A DNA stretch of 64,000 nucleotides, taken from positions 25,260,095-25,324,094 of the forward strand of contig OZ024823.1 in assembly GCA_964016985.1 (NCBI GenBank). Reading direction: 5' to 3'. The translations under genes and the position numbers were made by a program. Under the pieces are notes generated by a model. That model had not been told where the DNA came from, ran no database searches, and saw only the letters and a list, made by a program, of their open reading frames with translations. This stretch comes from Anodontia alba. Its lineage: Eukaryota; Mollusca; Bivalvia; Lucinida; Lucinidae. Of the stretch, positions 1 through 11,593 are shown piece after piece (position 1 is the stretch's first letter; each line of letters starts with the position of its first letter).

Positions 1-326
1 TATCACCAAAATTTGCCTTATCTCAAGAAATAGGTGTGGTTTAGAATTGTATTTGAATATTTTCTTACACAAAAGATAATTGAAATAAATTGGCCAGCAG
101 TCACCCTTAAACCCAGTTCAGATTTGTTGCAGATGGCATTTTATTTTTTTATTTTCAGAGATTATAAGGCTTCATGTGAATTGTGACTGGCACTTTAAGG
201 GTTAATTACAGAGAAAACAGCGATGCTTAAAAATATTCTTTGTAAAGTTTTGTCTGTGGCATAGAAATGGTTAAATTGTGCAAACTGTAAAGTAATTATA
301 TAAGTGTGATGTTCTAGTAGAAACTG

Positions 327-539
327 TTAACCCTTGTCCTGCTGAATAAATTAAGAAGCCACGCCCACTTCTAATTTTCAGCCAATCAGGTTACTTGATC
401 CAGATTGTTGTTATAAATTTGCATACTTGATGGCAAACAGTGCAGATCCAGATCAGTTGGCTTCTTCAGAAGCCAACTGATCTGGATCTACACTGTTTGC
501 AAAAAAGGGTATATCCGGGTTCAGCAGGACAAGGGTTAA
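327..539 (-). repeat. Family-A TTAA MITE, copy 1
   Basis: It starts TTAACCCTTGTCCTGCTGAA and ends with the inverse, TTCAGCAGGACAAGGGTTAA. Inside is the hairpin GCAAACAGTG...CACTGTTTGC with arms cagatccagatcagttggct / agccaactgatctggatcta. TTAA borders and CCC/GGG ends are those of piggyBac-type elements. It is in reverse orientation to copies 2-5. Confidence 0.85.
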
Positions 540-677
540 TGATGTTTGCTGTTCATATATGTGATATTTGTGGTTTTTTGTATCTCATGCACACTGTAGG
601 GAAATGAGCACTAATTTTTAAATTGGCATGCAAAATTGCAGCCAATGACATTCTCAAATTAAGTTTTGTTTATTTAA

Positions 678-908
678 TTGGGGGTGATAGGATGAGGCAA
701 AGGTGTTGTGTATCTTACATCACCGGGGCGTCCAACTAATATTGGCTTAAGTTGGGTAAGGCCTGCTATCCTTACAGAAGGTAAGGATAGAGAGGGGGTT
801 ATTTTTATTTCTTCTGTTTCTTCACTTTCATTCATTTTCCTCTTCCTCCCCTGTCCCTCTTTCATCTCCTTTACTATCTCTCTTCTCCCTTTCTCTGGGA
901 GACGACAC
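678..908 (+). repeat. Interspersed repeat L, copy 1
   Basis: 'gggtgataggatgaggcaaa' start, 'catcaccggggcgtccaact', a C/T-rich part 'cctcccctgtccctctttca' and 'ctctgggagacgacaca'. It is joined at the right to a family-I hairpin remnant (911-950). Confidence 0.7.
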
Positions 909-1174
909 AGAGGCTTGACATTTCATGTGATTCACATGAAATATCAAGCCACTATATGAAAAAATAATTGAATGTCATCTGTTGCCCTTTTTTCTGGAAT
1001 TGAAAGTTTGCAACAAAGGCCAAGGGCATATCCAAACAATGGAGACCTATATCAGTACACATATACATACATTCTGACTAGGGTTATCATTTTCACAAGT
1101 ATTAATGCCTGTAGTGTCTTAAATTTTGTTGGTAAGCAGTGGTGCCATGGCTACATATAATAGTGGGTATCTAC

Positions 1175-1382
1175 AATTTTGTTGTCTGCTGATAACCTTT
1201 GCAGACAGTTTGGACTGAGATCAGGCCCAACATTTTGTCGGGCCTGATCTTGATCCAAACTGTTTGACACTTTGATGGTATTCCGGAAAGATTTTTTTTT
1301 TGAAAAAGTTGATTTGAAAAAAAAAAAAAAAATCCACAGATGACAAAAAATGCATGCAAAATTACCCAGCATGCAAAGGGTT
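1175..1382 (+). repeat. Family-J hairpin MITE, copy 1
   Basis: The hairpin has arms cagtttggactgagatcagg / cctgatcttgatccaaactg and loop 'cccaacattttgtcggg', then an A-rich tract and 'aaattacccagcatgcaaag'. The left end is eroded. Confidence 0.7.
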
Positions 1383-1529
1383 TAGCCATCATTTGATTTG
1401 ACTGAAATACAAAGGTGTCAGCAAAATTCAAATGAACCATGAAAGCATCTGTGGTATTCAAATATCTTGCTGAGGCAATGCTTACAGTTATTCTCAACAT
1501 ATGTTTTAATTAAGAAATCATAAAAATAT

Positions 1530-1645
1530 TTATCTGGATACTCTATCTACAACTTTATAAGAGCATATGTTACTGGTACTCATTTGAATTTCCTCAACTT
1601 GTTGAGGCAATTCAAATAAGTACCAGCAACATATGCTTTTAGAAA
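1530..1645. repeat. Family-E-like palindrome, diverged arms
   Basis: 'catatgttactggtactcat' 'ttgaatttcctcaac' / 'ttgaggcaattcaaataagt' 'accagcaacatatgc'. The arms differ from the common E form at matching places on both sides. Confidence 0.7.
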
Positions 1646-1649
1646 TTAA

Positions 1650-2530
1650 TCATAAAAATTACCCCATAAGTGTCTGAAAATAATACTCCACTTATCTTGA
1701 GTTAAAATTAAGATGTGTGTTGTAATCATTGTTGTGCAGAGCAGATGATTGAATGTTTTTGTGCGTGTGAATTTTGAAAATAGAGTTTGGCATTTTGGTT
1801 GAAATGTCTTATGCCACCTACGTGTGGTTGGAGATGTTTGTTATCAGATAAAGATCTGTTCTGTTCGGTTCTGTCCCAGTATATAGGAAACATTTCTAAA
1901 AATGACATGAAACAGATCACAAAACTACAAATAACATCTGTAATCTTTTCTTAAATGTTTCTTCAGATTCCAGGGTTTAATCTGGTAATTATGTTTTACA
2001 AATGTTTTCTTACACTAAGGGAATTTAATTACATGGGCCAGTAAATGAAACCAGTGCTGCTTGGCATTCATCCCAGATGATCTGTTATAACCACACTTTG
2101 TTGCATTTTGGCTAGCACTTCTTTTAATCCTGGCTACAGATCATGATTAGCTGAAGTTTTAAAATATGTTCCTTTTCTTTTCAGTAAACAGTTGGACTTG
2201 GAATTTCTTTTAAATCATTTCTTTTGCAGACAGTCAAGGGTCGTTTGAATGAAATCCAGAGTCGTGTTTTCATGCAAAAAGGAAATATTATTAATAAAAT
2301 ATCATAGTAAAAATCATTATCATCTTCAAATTTAGTTATAAACCTCAGTGAATGTGTAGGTTTGTGCAAATAGATACTGATTTAAATCAGTCATAATATT
2401 CCTTGAATATATTGTTTATTGTGGGGTCCTACAAGGACTGCTTTCAGTCCAGGCAGGTGAAGGTTTTTCCTCCATGTTTTCTCTGTGTAATGTTCTAACG
2501 TGTCTTTAAGCTAAGATACATGTATCATTA
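1650..2530. other. Intronic sequence, nothing recognised
   Basis: AT-rich, no exon-like open stretch with splice sites, no recognised repeat. Confidence 0.6.
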
Positions 2531-2537
2531 GCCAGTT

Positions 2538-2576
2538 TGTCCTCTTGTTTTTTTTTTCTGTTTCTTTTTTTTTTTT

Positions 2577-2607
<31 letters not shown>

Positions 2608-2696
2608 TTTTTGTATTTTGTTTTTTTGTTTGTTTGTTTGGTTTTTTTTTTTCTTGGGTTTTTTTTTTTTTTTTTGTTGTTGTTTTTTTTTTGTAT
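2538..2696 (+). repeat. Long T/G-T low-complexity tract
   Basis: Runs of T broken by single C or G ('gtttgtttgtttgg'). The Lys-rich minus-strand frame across it is not a gene. Confidence 0.9.
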
Positions 2697-2932
2697 AATT
2701 TTGTATTTAGGTAGATGAGGCATAGTTTGTAGCAAAAACCATGAAAATAAATTCACATTTTATGTGAACATTTCTACTTTATCATGTTTACAAGCTTTAG
2801 TTTTTCCCAATTTTAGCTATTGAAAGGAGCATATCCTAAACTTCCTGAAGTAATGCTGGTATGCATACCCACTATTGTTTTTGCTTTAAGCCTACTACTT
2901 CTTAAAATGCTAATGACGTTAACTGGAACCCA

Positions 2933-3158
2933 TTAACCCATTGTATCTAGAGACCCCTAAAAGGTAATTGGCAAACAGTGCAGACCCAGATCAGATGCCA
3001 CAGAATGTGGCATCTGATCAGGGTCTCCACTGTTTGCAAATAATTTAGTCATTTTTCTTTAGGAATGTCTAAATCTCATAGCCGTAAGCACCTAAAATTG
3101 AAATTGGATTCTTCCATTTTATAGTCTGGGAAAATCTATTCAGTCTACAATGGGTTAA
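2933..3158 (+). repeat. Family-C TTAA MITE, copy 1
   Basis: It runs from TTAACCCATTGTATCTAGAG to CTACAATGGGTTAA, 226 bp. The hairpin is gcaaacagtgcagacccaga... / ...ctccactgtttgc with loop around 'gatgccacagaatgtggcat'. Confidence 0.82.
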
Positions 3159-3293
3159 GGAAAAAAAACTAGCATTTTTCCATTTATATATGGCTGAGAT
3201 CCTGATCAGCCAGGAATTGATGGAGTTTGGCCAGGATCTTTGATTTTTGCCATAGTACCATATTTACCCCTAAGTACTTGGACAGACAGGCCA

Positions 3294-3362
3294 GAGCAAA
3301 CAGTGTAGACTTAAGTCAGATGCCAAAAAAATGTGGCATCTGATGAGGGTCTAAACTGTCTG
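3294..3362 (+). repeat. Solo CAAACAGTG-type hairpin, decayed
   Basis: 'gagcaaacagtgtagactta' pairs with 'gggtctaaactgtctgtccc' around 'gatgccaaaaaaatgtggca'. It lies just before family-A copy 2. Confidence 0.5.
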
Positions 3363-3378
3363 TCCCTCATTCAGCAGC

Positions 3379-3592
3379 TTAACCCTAGTCCTGCTGACCC
3401 CGGATATGCCCTGCCTTTGCAAACAGTGTAGATCCAGTTCAGTTGGCTTCTGAAGAAGCCAACTGATCTGGATCTGCACTGTTTGCCATTAGGTATGTAA
3501 ATTCATAGCAACAATCCAGGTCAAGCAATCTGATTGGCTGAAAATTAGAAGTGGGTGTGGCATTTTAATTTATTCAGCAGGACAAGGGTTAA
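3379..3592 (+). repeat. Family-A TTAA MITE, copy 2
   Basis: This is a full-length 214-bp copy with TTAA ends, the internal hairpin (about 3418-3487) and the 3' phrase 'ctgattggctgaaaattaga' found in every copy. Confidence 0.85.
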
Positions 3593-3644
3593 GATATATA
3601 AACTGGTAGTAAAATGGACTTGTCATAGCTCCAAATAAGATACT

Positions 3645-3790
3645 TGTTTCAATCCGAAAGTATTGATATTTTTCTTATTTCTCAACAAAAACATATGATG
3701 TGGGTACTCATTAGAAGTGCCTCAGCAAGGCACTTCTAATGAGTACCCACAACATATGTTTTGGGGGAGAAATAAGAAAAAATATTAACC
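3645..3790. repeat. Family-E palindrome, copy 1
   Basis: 'ttcttatttctcaacaaaaa' ... 'gtgggtactcattagaagtg' 'cctcagcaagg' followed by the inverse sequence to 'gagaaataagaaaa'. The stem is over 50 bp. Confidence 0.8.
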
Positions 3791-4338
3791 TGATAACCAT
3801 TTTTTTCTAGTCTTATGCTTGTTCAAAAGGCATCAAGGAGTCCCAAATATTTAGGGTAAAAATGATATACAGTGTACAAAGTTGTCTAACCATCTAGGAA
3901 AGCATGAGCAAACTATGCAGATACTTGGACTGATCTGGGTCCTCTCTGTTCATATATAGGAAAGTGTTGTTTTTTTTCCACTGGGGTCACCTCACATAAA
4001 GTGTCAGCTGTCAGATTAAATCTGCATGATTCAAGGAATAACGAACTACCACCTGCATGTACTTGTCTTTTTCCAGTAACCTTAAACTTTTTTCAAGTCT
4101 AGAATGAGACAAAGTTATTTATGTAAGTTGTCCCTCATTGTCATTCCACCTGTCTGTCTATTTATACATCCTTCATCTTGGGATTAACTAAATCTCTCTG
4201 CTCATTCTCTGATGAAATACCAAACATTACTGACATGTAATTCATATGAGAGCAATGTTTCATGTGACCAAGAAAACCCTATGTATCTTAATTATTTGCT
4301 ACTCTTTTCTTTTTGCCTGACACAGCACAAGGTTACCC

Positions 4339-4553
4339 TTAACCCTTGTCCTGCTGAACCTGGATATAACCTGCCTTTGCAAACAGTGTAGATCCAGATC
4401 AGTTGGCTTCTAAGAAGCCAACTGATCTGGATCTGCACTGTTTGCAACTCAGTATGTGAATTTATATCAGTAATCTGGATCAAGTAATCTGATTGGTTGA
4501 AAATTTTGAAAAGGGCCTGGCATCTTAATATATTCAGCAGGACAAGGGTTAAA
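4339..4553 (+). repeat. Family-A TTAA MITE, copy 3
   Basis: This is a full-length copy, TTAACCCTTGTCCTGCTGAA to GACAAGGGTTAA, with the hairpin at 4378-4444. Confidence 0.85.
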
Positions 4554-4722
4554 TTAATATTTGAAAAAACTTCTTACTTTACTTGTCCAGAAGATCTGAA
4601 GTAATATGTTTGACCTCTTGCTGATGGGTCTATAAGTACTGGTTGGATCAGACTGGTTCCTTTAGGAGAAGTATTATCTGGGTATACACTGATTGCTAAG
4701 ATAGGGATGTCTGAATATTTAT

Positions 4723-5029
4723 GCCGGCCTCAGTGGCTCAGTTGGATACGCCGTCCAGTTGGTCTCCAGTTGGAGGTCACCGGTTCAACCTCCACCGAGG
4801 TCGGCAACATTCTTTCGTGGAGATTGATCATGAAATATTTTCTACAGTCATTCTCTCCCTTCCACTGATTCAAGAAGGGCAGTTGTCAGTTTCTGGCGAA
4901 AGAATGTGCACAATACTGGTTAACTGCTTTGAGGACTAAGCCTGCCCAGTAAACATGTGGTTAGGTAAACTGACCGCGCTTGACATGACCCCATTGGGTT
5001 GGCTGGGCCGTAAAACCTTAAAACAAACA
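4723..5029 (+). mobile_element. tRNA-derived SINE type K, full length
   Basis: Pol III box A-like 'gtggctcagttggatacgcc' and box B 'ggttcaacc' within a tRNA-like head; body with 'tggagattgatcatgaaata' and 'gaggactaagcctgcccagt'; end 'ggccgtaaaaccttaaaaca' 'aacaaa'. Too diverged to fold as a working tRNA. Confidence 0.85.
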
Positions 5030-5244
5030 AAGTCTGAATATTTATGGGCATACTTATATCTGGACTTAAAACATATGTGTAATATCTAAGGTGTGGCTTC
5101 TTTTTAAGGTTTGTTTAGTGCAACAATTGTATGTACTAATAATCCCTTAGAATTTTCTTTATTTGCTGTCTAGACCAGCAGGTTTTGTTAATTGATAGGA
5201 AGAATTGTAGTTTTGTGGGGAAAATAAAACAGGATCAAGAGCAG

Positions 5245-5455
5245 TTAACCCTTTCAGCCGAAGAGACCAAAAAGGTTACCAGTGCAAACAGTGTAGATCC
5301 AGATGAGATGGCACATAATGTGCCATCGCATCTGGATCTACACTGTTTGCCATTCTGTTTTTGATTTTAGACTGAAACCCCTATTTGCCTTAGTGGACAT
5401 GTCCAAATTCAAGGAAGAAGAGTCCATTTCAGAAACTGAGGGATAAAAGGGTTAA
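5245..5455 (+). repeat. Family-M TTAA MITE with the same hairpin foot
   Basis: It runs from TTAACCCTTTCAGCCGAAGA to AAAAGGGTTAA, 211 bp. The hairpin is gcaaacagtgtagatccaga... / ...tctggatctacactgtttgc (5283-5350). Ends and body differ from A, B and C; only the hairpin foot is common. Confidence 0.8.
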
Positions 5456-5814
5456 TGTAAATGAAAATAGCAAATGTATCAGTCAGGGAAAAAGTAAAGC
5501 TACATGGGCAACAGCCTATGCCATTAACATGATTGTACATGTACAGCTGCAACTGCATCATTTGTTTAGATTTATCTTAGACTCATGAAGAGTGCAAAAT
5601 ACTACAAACAATCACATCATGCACCAACATCCATTTTAGTATTGTCTTATACCAAAAATGCAATTCTAGCTATTGCAGATACTTTGAGCAAATATACCAA
5701 ACTTATAAATGTAAATGAATATCAGTATGGACTGTCAAAGTGTGACGAAGCTTTGTATCACGATCATTGTTATGATGTAGTTTGTAAGAGGTGGGTAAGC
5801 AAGCAAAAGACTTG

Positions 5815-5945
5815 GCTTGAGATAAGGTGTTTTTGCAGACAAAAAGTATTGATATTTTTCTGTCTGTCCATGAAGACATGTTGTGGGTACTCTTTAGAGG
5901 CACTTCTGATGAATACCCACAAAATATATTTTCTTGAAGAAAAAA
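5815..5945. repeat. Family-E palindrome remnant
   Basis: 'cttgagataaggtgtttttg' 'aaaaagtattgatatttttc' and arms 'gtgggtactctttagaggca' / 'cttctgatgaatacccacaa'. Confidence 0.6.
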
Positions 5946-5978
5946 GACATACATGTATTAATCAGGACTCTCTTCATA

Positions 5979-7915
5979 TTAACCCTTAAACTGCCAATCA
6001 GGGCTTCCATTAACTTTCAGACTCAGGAAGTCCCAGACTTCCTACACCTCAGATTTGGAAGTCCCACAGGAAAATCTAGGAAGTCCCACTTTTTCCGCGC
6101 TGCAGCAGGCTGGCCTTTGTTTCGCAAAACATAGGTTCTTATTTCAGTGTCACACAGAATCATCATGATCTATAATTCTTTCAGATGTGTCTTAAAAACG
6201 TCCTTATCGCTTAAAATTCGATCGCATCTTTTTGGAAAGTCTGAACTTGTATTTCGGACCTTAGAGAAAGCATCAACATTGGTAAAACTTCGCATTCGTT
6301 TCAAAGCCCAGAGAAGGAAAAAAATAAAATAAAATACGTGAGAGAAAAGCCCCAAAACATGTTTTCTTAAAAATAAACTACCCGGTATGCTAAAATTACT
6401 TCGCAGAAATGTTTATAATGAAATATTTGTTCGGACAGAAGCTGATCGACACGGGCGAACGTTGCGTCCTTCACAAATTTGCGGGAAAACGGCGCCGACT
6501 CTTGTGTAACAACAAACAAATAAAATGCAGCTCTTGATGAAATACCAACAGCAATAACGTTCGTTCGCGGAGAAAAGCAAGCAAAACCATCACAAATCTC
6601 CTAAATTTAGACTTACTTTGCGTCTTTTCCGCGCTGGTAAACAGCGCAACCGGAACGAGGCTACGCATTTAGAAACGGGTTTTCCGAAAACGTTGACGAA
6701 AAATATGTTTTATTTTCATTTGAAAAATTGCTTTTATTGTTATAGCATTGTAGGAAAGACAAGCATAAGCTTCTAAATTTGAATAGATTTCAATTTGCGT
6801 TTTGTGCATAATTATTTATTTATAGAATTTCCCTCGGTAACTCCCGGAAGTGTTGAGGTGTTTTCAGACGACACACCTTCTTAGCAAAATAATAATTTAA
6901 GATGTTAAGACCTGAATATTAAAACAATTAATGACTTCATATAATTTCATTATTTTCTTCCAAAGATCATTTGTGTCAACGCATTTTTGATGTTTATTTC
7001 TGGTTCTGAATTTATCTATTTCCAGACAAGGAAAATCCGCTCGTCTAAATTCAATTTATTAGTGCTTCTTGTCTTTGTTTAACTTGCATAATCTGTTGAA
7101 CGCGTCTTCCTGTTAAACTGGTGCGCTGGAAAGATTTATTTATTTCTCATGCATTCTTTGTGTATTTGTTAGGTTTTGGAACTGATAAGGTTGCCAGGAA
7201 GTTTTTTAATATAAAGCGCAACCTGGAAAATTCCTCCCGACCGAAAATTTTCGGGTTCATTGGTCAACGTTTTGAACGCGCGTGAACGAATATTTCGGGT
7301 GTCGCAGGAGAAAGTTAAATTATACAAACATCAATTCATCAACTCATCACGCTTGACAAATACATGCAGTGATCACACAGCTATCAAAAGGGTGCCGCGA
7401 CACGTGAGACGGCAGTCAATAAAACTCCCGCAAGCGGAAAGTGGGACGTCCTTAGAAGCTCAGTGAACACAGGTAGTGAATTTCCGATAAGTAGGCGGGG
7501 CAAACATCATACAACTCGTTAAAAGTGGGCGGGGTTTTTGACAGTTTTGGACATCTCGGGTATCGATTTTGGACGGACAAAAGAAATTTCGGAAGTCCGC
7601 GGTACGTCTTTGAAGTTCAATTTGGACGTCCGGTGGCAATTTCAGGGCGTAATATACGCCGTACGTCCGCTTAACGGAAGCCCTGGCCAATCACAACAAT
7701 TGTCATCTGCTTTGTCATCTGCTTGTGATTTTAAAAGTCATTTCTGCAAACAGTGTGGACCCAGATCAGACTGCTCTTTCAGGAGCAGTCTGATCTGGGT
7801 CCACACTGTTTGCCTGTATGCAAAAATAGGTTTGAAAAGTTTGCAAGAATATTCAGCAGACGACATAAACAGACAACATTTTCAGATGCAGGTTTTCTTG
7901 GGTTTTAAGGGTTAA
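5979..7915. repeat. Family-B TTAA MITE split by a 1.7-kb CAGGG element
   Basis: The left piece 5979-5998 (TTAACCCTTAAACTGCCAAT) joins to 7686-7915 (gccaatcacaacaattgtc... to aagggTTAA). The intact copy at 11594-11841 shows 'gtgccaatcacaataattgt' without interruption. Its hairpin (7747-7813) has arms gtggacccagatcagactgc / gcagtctgatctgggtccac. Confidence 0.85.
5999..7685. mobile_element. CAGGG-ended DNA element, 1,687 bp, hAT-like, non-coding
   Basis: The terminal inverted repeats are CAGGGCTTCCATTAA / TTAACGGAAGCCCTG. The duplicated target is gccaat (5993-5998, 7686-7691), or gccaatca if the element is taken to start at GGGC. CAGGG ends are usual for hAT; a 6-8 bp duplication is near the usual 8. 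The sequence is more CG-rich than the surroundings near both ends. No transposase was recognised; the longest frames are under 130 codons and unlike known proteins. Confidence 0.75.
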
Positions 7916-8517
7916 GAGATATGAAAAGAAAACAACAACAAACTTTCGTCATTTTTAGTGATATAATTTGTATGTCATTATGAAAAGGTAGTTACTCTAA
8001 TGCAGTTGTACAGAAACACTTTTATTTTTATCTGTTTATATAAGAAAATAGAAGGAGGGACAAATCAGTTAATAAAACTGCTGGTTTTAGCTTCAGTTCT
8101 GGATTAATTTGTAATCTTGTGGTGGGGAAATTCAGCCCTGTAATTAATTTGGGTTAGAGGTCATGAACTGTGAAGTTATAACCAGAATCTGCAGATGTGT
8201 TTATTGTATACATTATTCAAGGAGTTATTGTCTGTATTAAAAAAACATTTCAGGGACAGCTTTAATTACCAGTGCTTAGCATTAACTCTAATACACTGAA
8301 TCTAAACATATGCAGACCATTTGTAAAACATTTTCTTGTTGTTTTTTTTCCTCAAAATATAAACTTTGACATTGCATGTGAATCATAGGGGAGGAGAAGA
8401 GAAGTGGCACAAGATGTCAAGCCCTTTTTGGGGTGAAAAATATGAATAACGTTACTCTTCAATATTGTCTGCTGGTTTAGTTGTCAGTATACTAAAGTTT
8501 AATAATAATTTTAGAGC

Positions 8518-8740
8518 TTATCCCATTTATGCCAAGTATCCAATAAAGGGGACATTGGCAAACAATGTAGACCCAGATCAGACATGGCAGCATCTTATCA
8601 GGGTCTACACTGTTTGCATTAAAAAACAGGAATTACTGCAAAACTTTGTAATAATAAAAACTAACTAGACATCCTGCTATTGGAAATAGACTGGTCCAAA
8701 GAGTTGTGGTAGAAGAGTCCACTTGACATTAATGGGTTAA
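8518..8740 (+). repeat. Family-C TTAA MITE, copy 2
   Basis: The left end is decayed (ttatccc) and the right end is intact (aatgggTTAA). The hairpin gcaaacaatgtagacccaga is at about 8557-8617. It shares 'aaagagttgtggtagaagag' with the other C copies. Confidence 0.75.
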
Positions 8741-10421
8741 TAATAATTTAGCTTATAAACCCATTGCAGCAGCTTCACCAGTGTCAAATATTACATACTC
8801 TAAACCGGGATAATACATTGTTGGGGTCTAGATGGGGTGATATTTTAGAATTATGCCTGTTGACAGTTTTCCATATTAAAGTTATCTCACACATCATTCT
8901 AATGAAAATGGGAAAATTGACCTTGGTACTCCCTGTGTTGTCCTGAAAAGGTGAATTTTAAAGCTAAGATCATCACAAGTTTATAAATGCTTTTCCTATC
9001 ATGCCCCCATGCATACTTTTTTAGCTTTAAATTTTGTTGAATGCTGCTTATCCTAGACATGTGAAGGAAAAATATATGGCGCTTCAGGCCTTCAGATAAA
9101 ACCTTATCATTTTTGCAGATAACATATTCATATTTTTGTTAACTTAGTTAATAAGAATGTTGTGGCATCTCAGGATCATCTCATTTAGGTAATCCTTAGA
9201 TTTCTTTCAGAAGTTAAAAAATAATAATCAGCAATCGAAGGCGCAAGCGTAATTTTGACAAATTAGGTCTCATCTCTTTATTTAAACAAGAAAAGTGCTG
9301 CCAAGCTGTGTGAATTTTTTCACGAAAAGCTGGTAACTCCACATAACAAAGTGCTTCATGTGTGAGTAAGGGCATGACAGAGTCGATTTAACTATCAAAC
9401 TACATATGATTACAACAGGGAAATAAATAAGCTGTGATTTTTTTTAGCCCACCTGTCACATAGTGACAAGGTGAACTTTTGTGATCACATTTTATCCGTC
9501 ATGCGTCCATCCGTCCATGCATTCGTAAACAGTTTCTTCAAACGACATCTCTTCCTAAACCATTGATTGTATTTTGACCAAACTTCACAGGAATGATTCT
9601 TGGTTGGTGCTTTTTCAAAGTTGTTCAAATGGTTCCAGTCCATTGCACATCTAGGTTACGGAACTAAAAATAGATTTTCTAACTGAACTTAAAAAATCTT
9701 CTTGTCTGAAATCAGAAGGCCCAGGTCTTTGATATTTTGTATGTGGCTTCATCTAGTGGATCTCTACCAGAGTTGTTCAGATTATAGCCCCGGCGTCAAA
9801 AATGGCCCCACGCCGGGGGTCACTTGTTTTACATACACATATAGGGAAAAACGTTAAAAATCTTCTTGTCTGAAAGCAGAAGGCCCAGGCCTTTGATATT
9901 TGATACATAGCTTCACTTAGTGGACCTCTACCAAGATTGTTCAGGTTATTGCCCTTGGGTCAAAAATGGCCCCGCCCCAGGGCCGACATGTTTTACACAG
10001 ACTTATATAGAGAAAACCTTAAAAAATCTTCTTATCTGAAACCAGAAAGTCCGGGCCTTTGGTACATAGCTTCACCTAGTGGACCTCTGCCAAGATTGTT
10101 CAAATTATAGCCCTGGGGCCAAAAATGGCCCCCACCCAGGGGCAGACGTTTTACATAGACTTATATCGGAAAAAACTTAAAAAATCTTCTTGTCTGAAAG
10201 TGCAAGGCCTAGGCCTTTGATATTTTGTATCTGGCCTGGAGATCCTCTGACAAGAGTGTTCAAATTATGCTTCTTGGATGAAAAGAGGCCTCGCCCAGAG
10301 GTGGGGGGTGAGGTCACTTGTTTTACAAAAAGCAAAAAGCCATTGGCATTGATTAGGCCTAGGACTATCAAATTAATAGGGAGGATGGACCTGAAGAGTA
10401 GATGACCATTGTCAAAGGTCA

Positions 10422-10436
10422 AGGTCACCGTGACCT
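10422..10436. promoter_or_regulatory. AGGTCANNNTGACCT inverted repeat (perfect)
   Basis: AGGTCACCGTGACCT is a perfect IR3 nuclear-receptor (estrogen-response-type) sequence, preceded by 'tca' so that TCAAGGTCA, the ERR/NR5A monomer site, is also complete. Seen in sequence; function unknown. Confidence 0.45.
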
Positions 10437-10643
10437 TTAGTACCAAAAAGGCTTATAATTCTGCAATGCTTATGGTTAGGACCCTCAAACTTAGTAGAGA
10501 TGTTGGTCCTCACCAGTAGATGATCCTGAGGGCAAAGGTCAAGGTCATCAGGACCCTAAAAAGCTTGATAACTTTGCAATGCTTGGGGCTAGGACCCTCA
10601 GAAGGGATGTTGGTCCTCACCAGTGAGGGCAAAATTATGGTCA

Positions 10644-10658
10644 AGGTCACCATGACCT
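10644..10658. promoter_or_regulatory. AGGTCANNNTGACCT inverted repeat (perfect)
   Basis: AGGTCACCATGACCT, 222 bp after the first one, again within TCAAGGTCA. Confidence 0.45.
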
Positions 10659-10762
10659 TTAGTACTGAAAAGCTAAGAATTTGGCAGCGCTTAAAGCCAG
10701 AAACCTTGAACTTAGATGGGATGTTGGTTTTGACCAGTAGCTGACCCACATGGCAAAGGTCA

Positions 10763-10777
10763 AGGTCACAGTGACCT
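10763..10777. promoter_or_regulatory. AGGTCANNNTGACCT inverted repeat (perfect)
   Basis: AGGTCACAGTGACCT, third perfect copy. A fourth at 10889-10903 (AGGTCACCACGACCT) has one change and one near 10541 is decayed. Confidence 0.45.
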
Positions 10778-11219
10778 CTAGTACAAAACAAGCTTATAAC
10801 TGGACAGTGATTTGGGCTAGGACCTTCAAACATAGTATGGATGTTTCTTATGACCAGAAGATGACCCTGAGGGCAAAGGTCATGATCAAGGTCACCACGA
10901 CCTTTTAACTGTATCTCTGTTTGCAATGCTATGTATGACATGATTCAGGTGAGTGATGTAGGGCCATCATGGCCCTCTTGTCTCTAAAATACTGACCTGT
11001 TAATGTTAACTAACTTTAATACACCTCTGTTATAGGTCTGATGGGTTTTACAGTGGCAAACATTTGCCACAGGAAATGATAAGTGCATTAATGTAATCTA
11101 TGTTTAGGTGGTTTACTCACTGGCAGAAAAGATTTGAGTCACTCATGCACTCACAGCATGTTAAAAACATGAAGTTTGGCTTATTTTTTCTCCCAGATTA
11201 CATCATTATGACCCTTTTT

Positions 11220-11456
11220 CATAACCCATTTTAGTTGGGAAACCTCAAAAAGGGTAATTAGCAAACAGTGCAGATCCAGATCAGATGCCACAGAATGCAG
11301 CCTCAGATCAGGATGTACACTATTTGCATTTACAAGAATTTACAGGAATTTCTATAAAACATGGTAATAATAAAAACTAACCAGACACCATGCTATTGAA
11401 CATAGACTGGTCCAAAGAGTTGTGGTAGAAGAGTCCACATGACGTAAATAGGTTAT
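11220..11456 (+). repeat. Family-C TTAA MITE, copy 3
   Basis: Both TTAA ends have one base change (cataaccc; ggttatt). The hairpin at about 11262-11329 and the 'gttgtggtagaagagtccac' phrase are kept. Confidence 0.72.
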
Positions 11457-11593
11457 TGAACAACTAGTTAATAACCAGTGGTAAATTTTATTTTTATTTG
11501 TCAACTTTAATGCACCTCTGTTATAGGTCTGATGTGTTTTACAATGGCAAATTTTTGCCACAGGAAATGATAAGTACACTAATGTAATCTATG

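Larger units (their letters stand above)
9448..10981 (+). mobile_element. Tandem-array element with nuclear-receptor-like palindromes
   Basis: It starts at 'agcccacctgtcacatagtg' (itself a small hairpin), continues with the leader 'cgtccatccgtccatgcatt', then four or so 170-bp units ('atcttcttgtctgaaa', 'aggcccaggcctttgata', 'gtggacctctaccaagattg') and five 110-120 bp units with 'gtcaaggtcaccgtgacctt'. It ends in the hairpin 'gggccatcatggccctcttg'. No protein is coded. The 3' palindrome recalls Helitron-like or HINE elements, but this is a guess. Confidence 0.75.

Noticed and set aside
708..959. Open frames on both strands in repeats at 678, 24277 and 55120
   Set aside because: They come from the pyrimidine-rich part of repeat L, recur in each copy in shifted frames and have no domain.
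2511..2756. Minus-strand Lys-rich open frame
   Set aside because: It is only the reverse of a T-rich low-complexity tract.
4723..4800. tRNA genes at the heads of the SINEs
   Set aside because: The heads keep box A/B words but cannot form a full cloverleaf and are joined to conserved SINE bodies and tails.
7260..7466. 68-codon frame inside the 1.7-kb CAGGG element
   Set aside because: No resemblance to a transposase or any known domain; length expected by chance.
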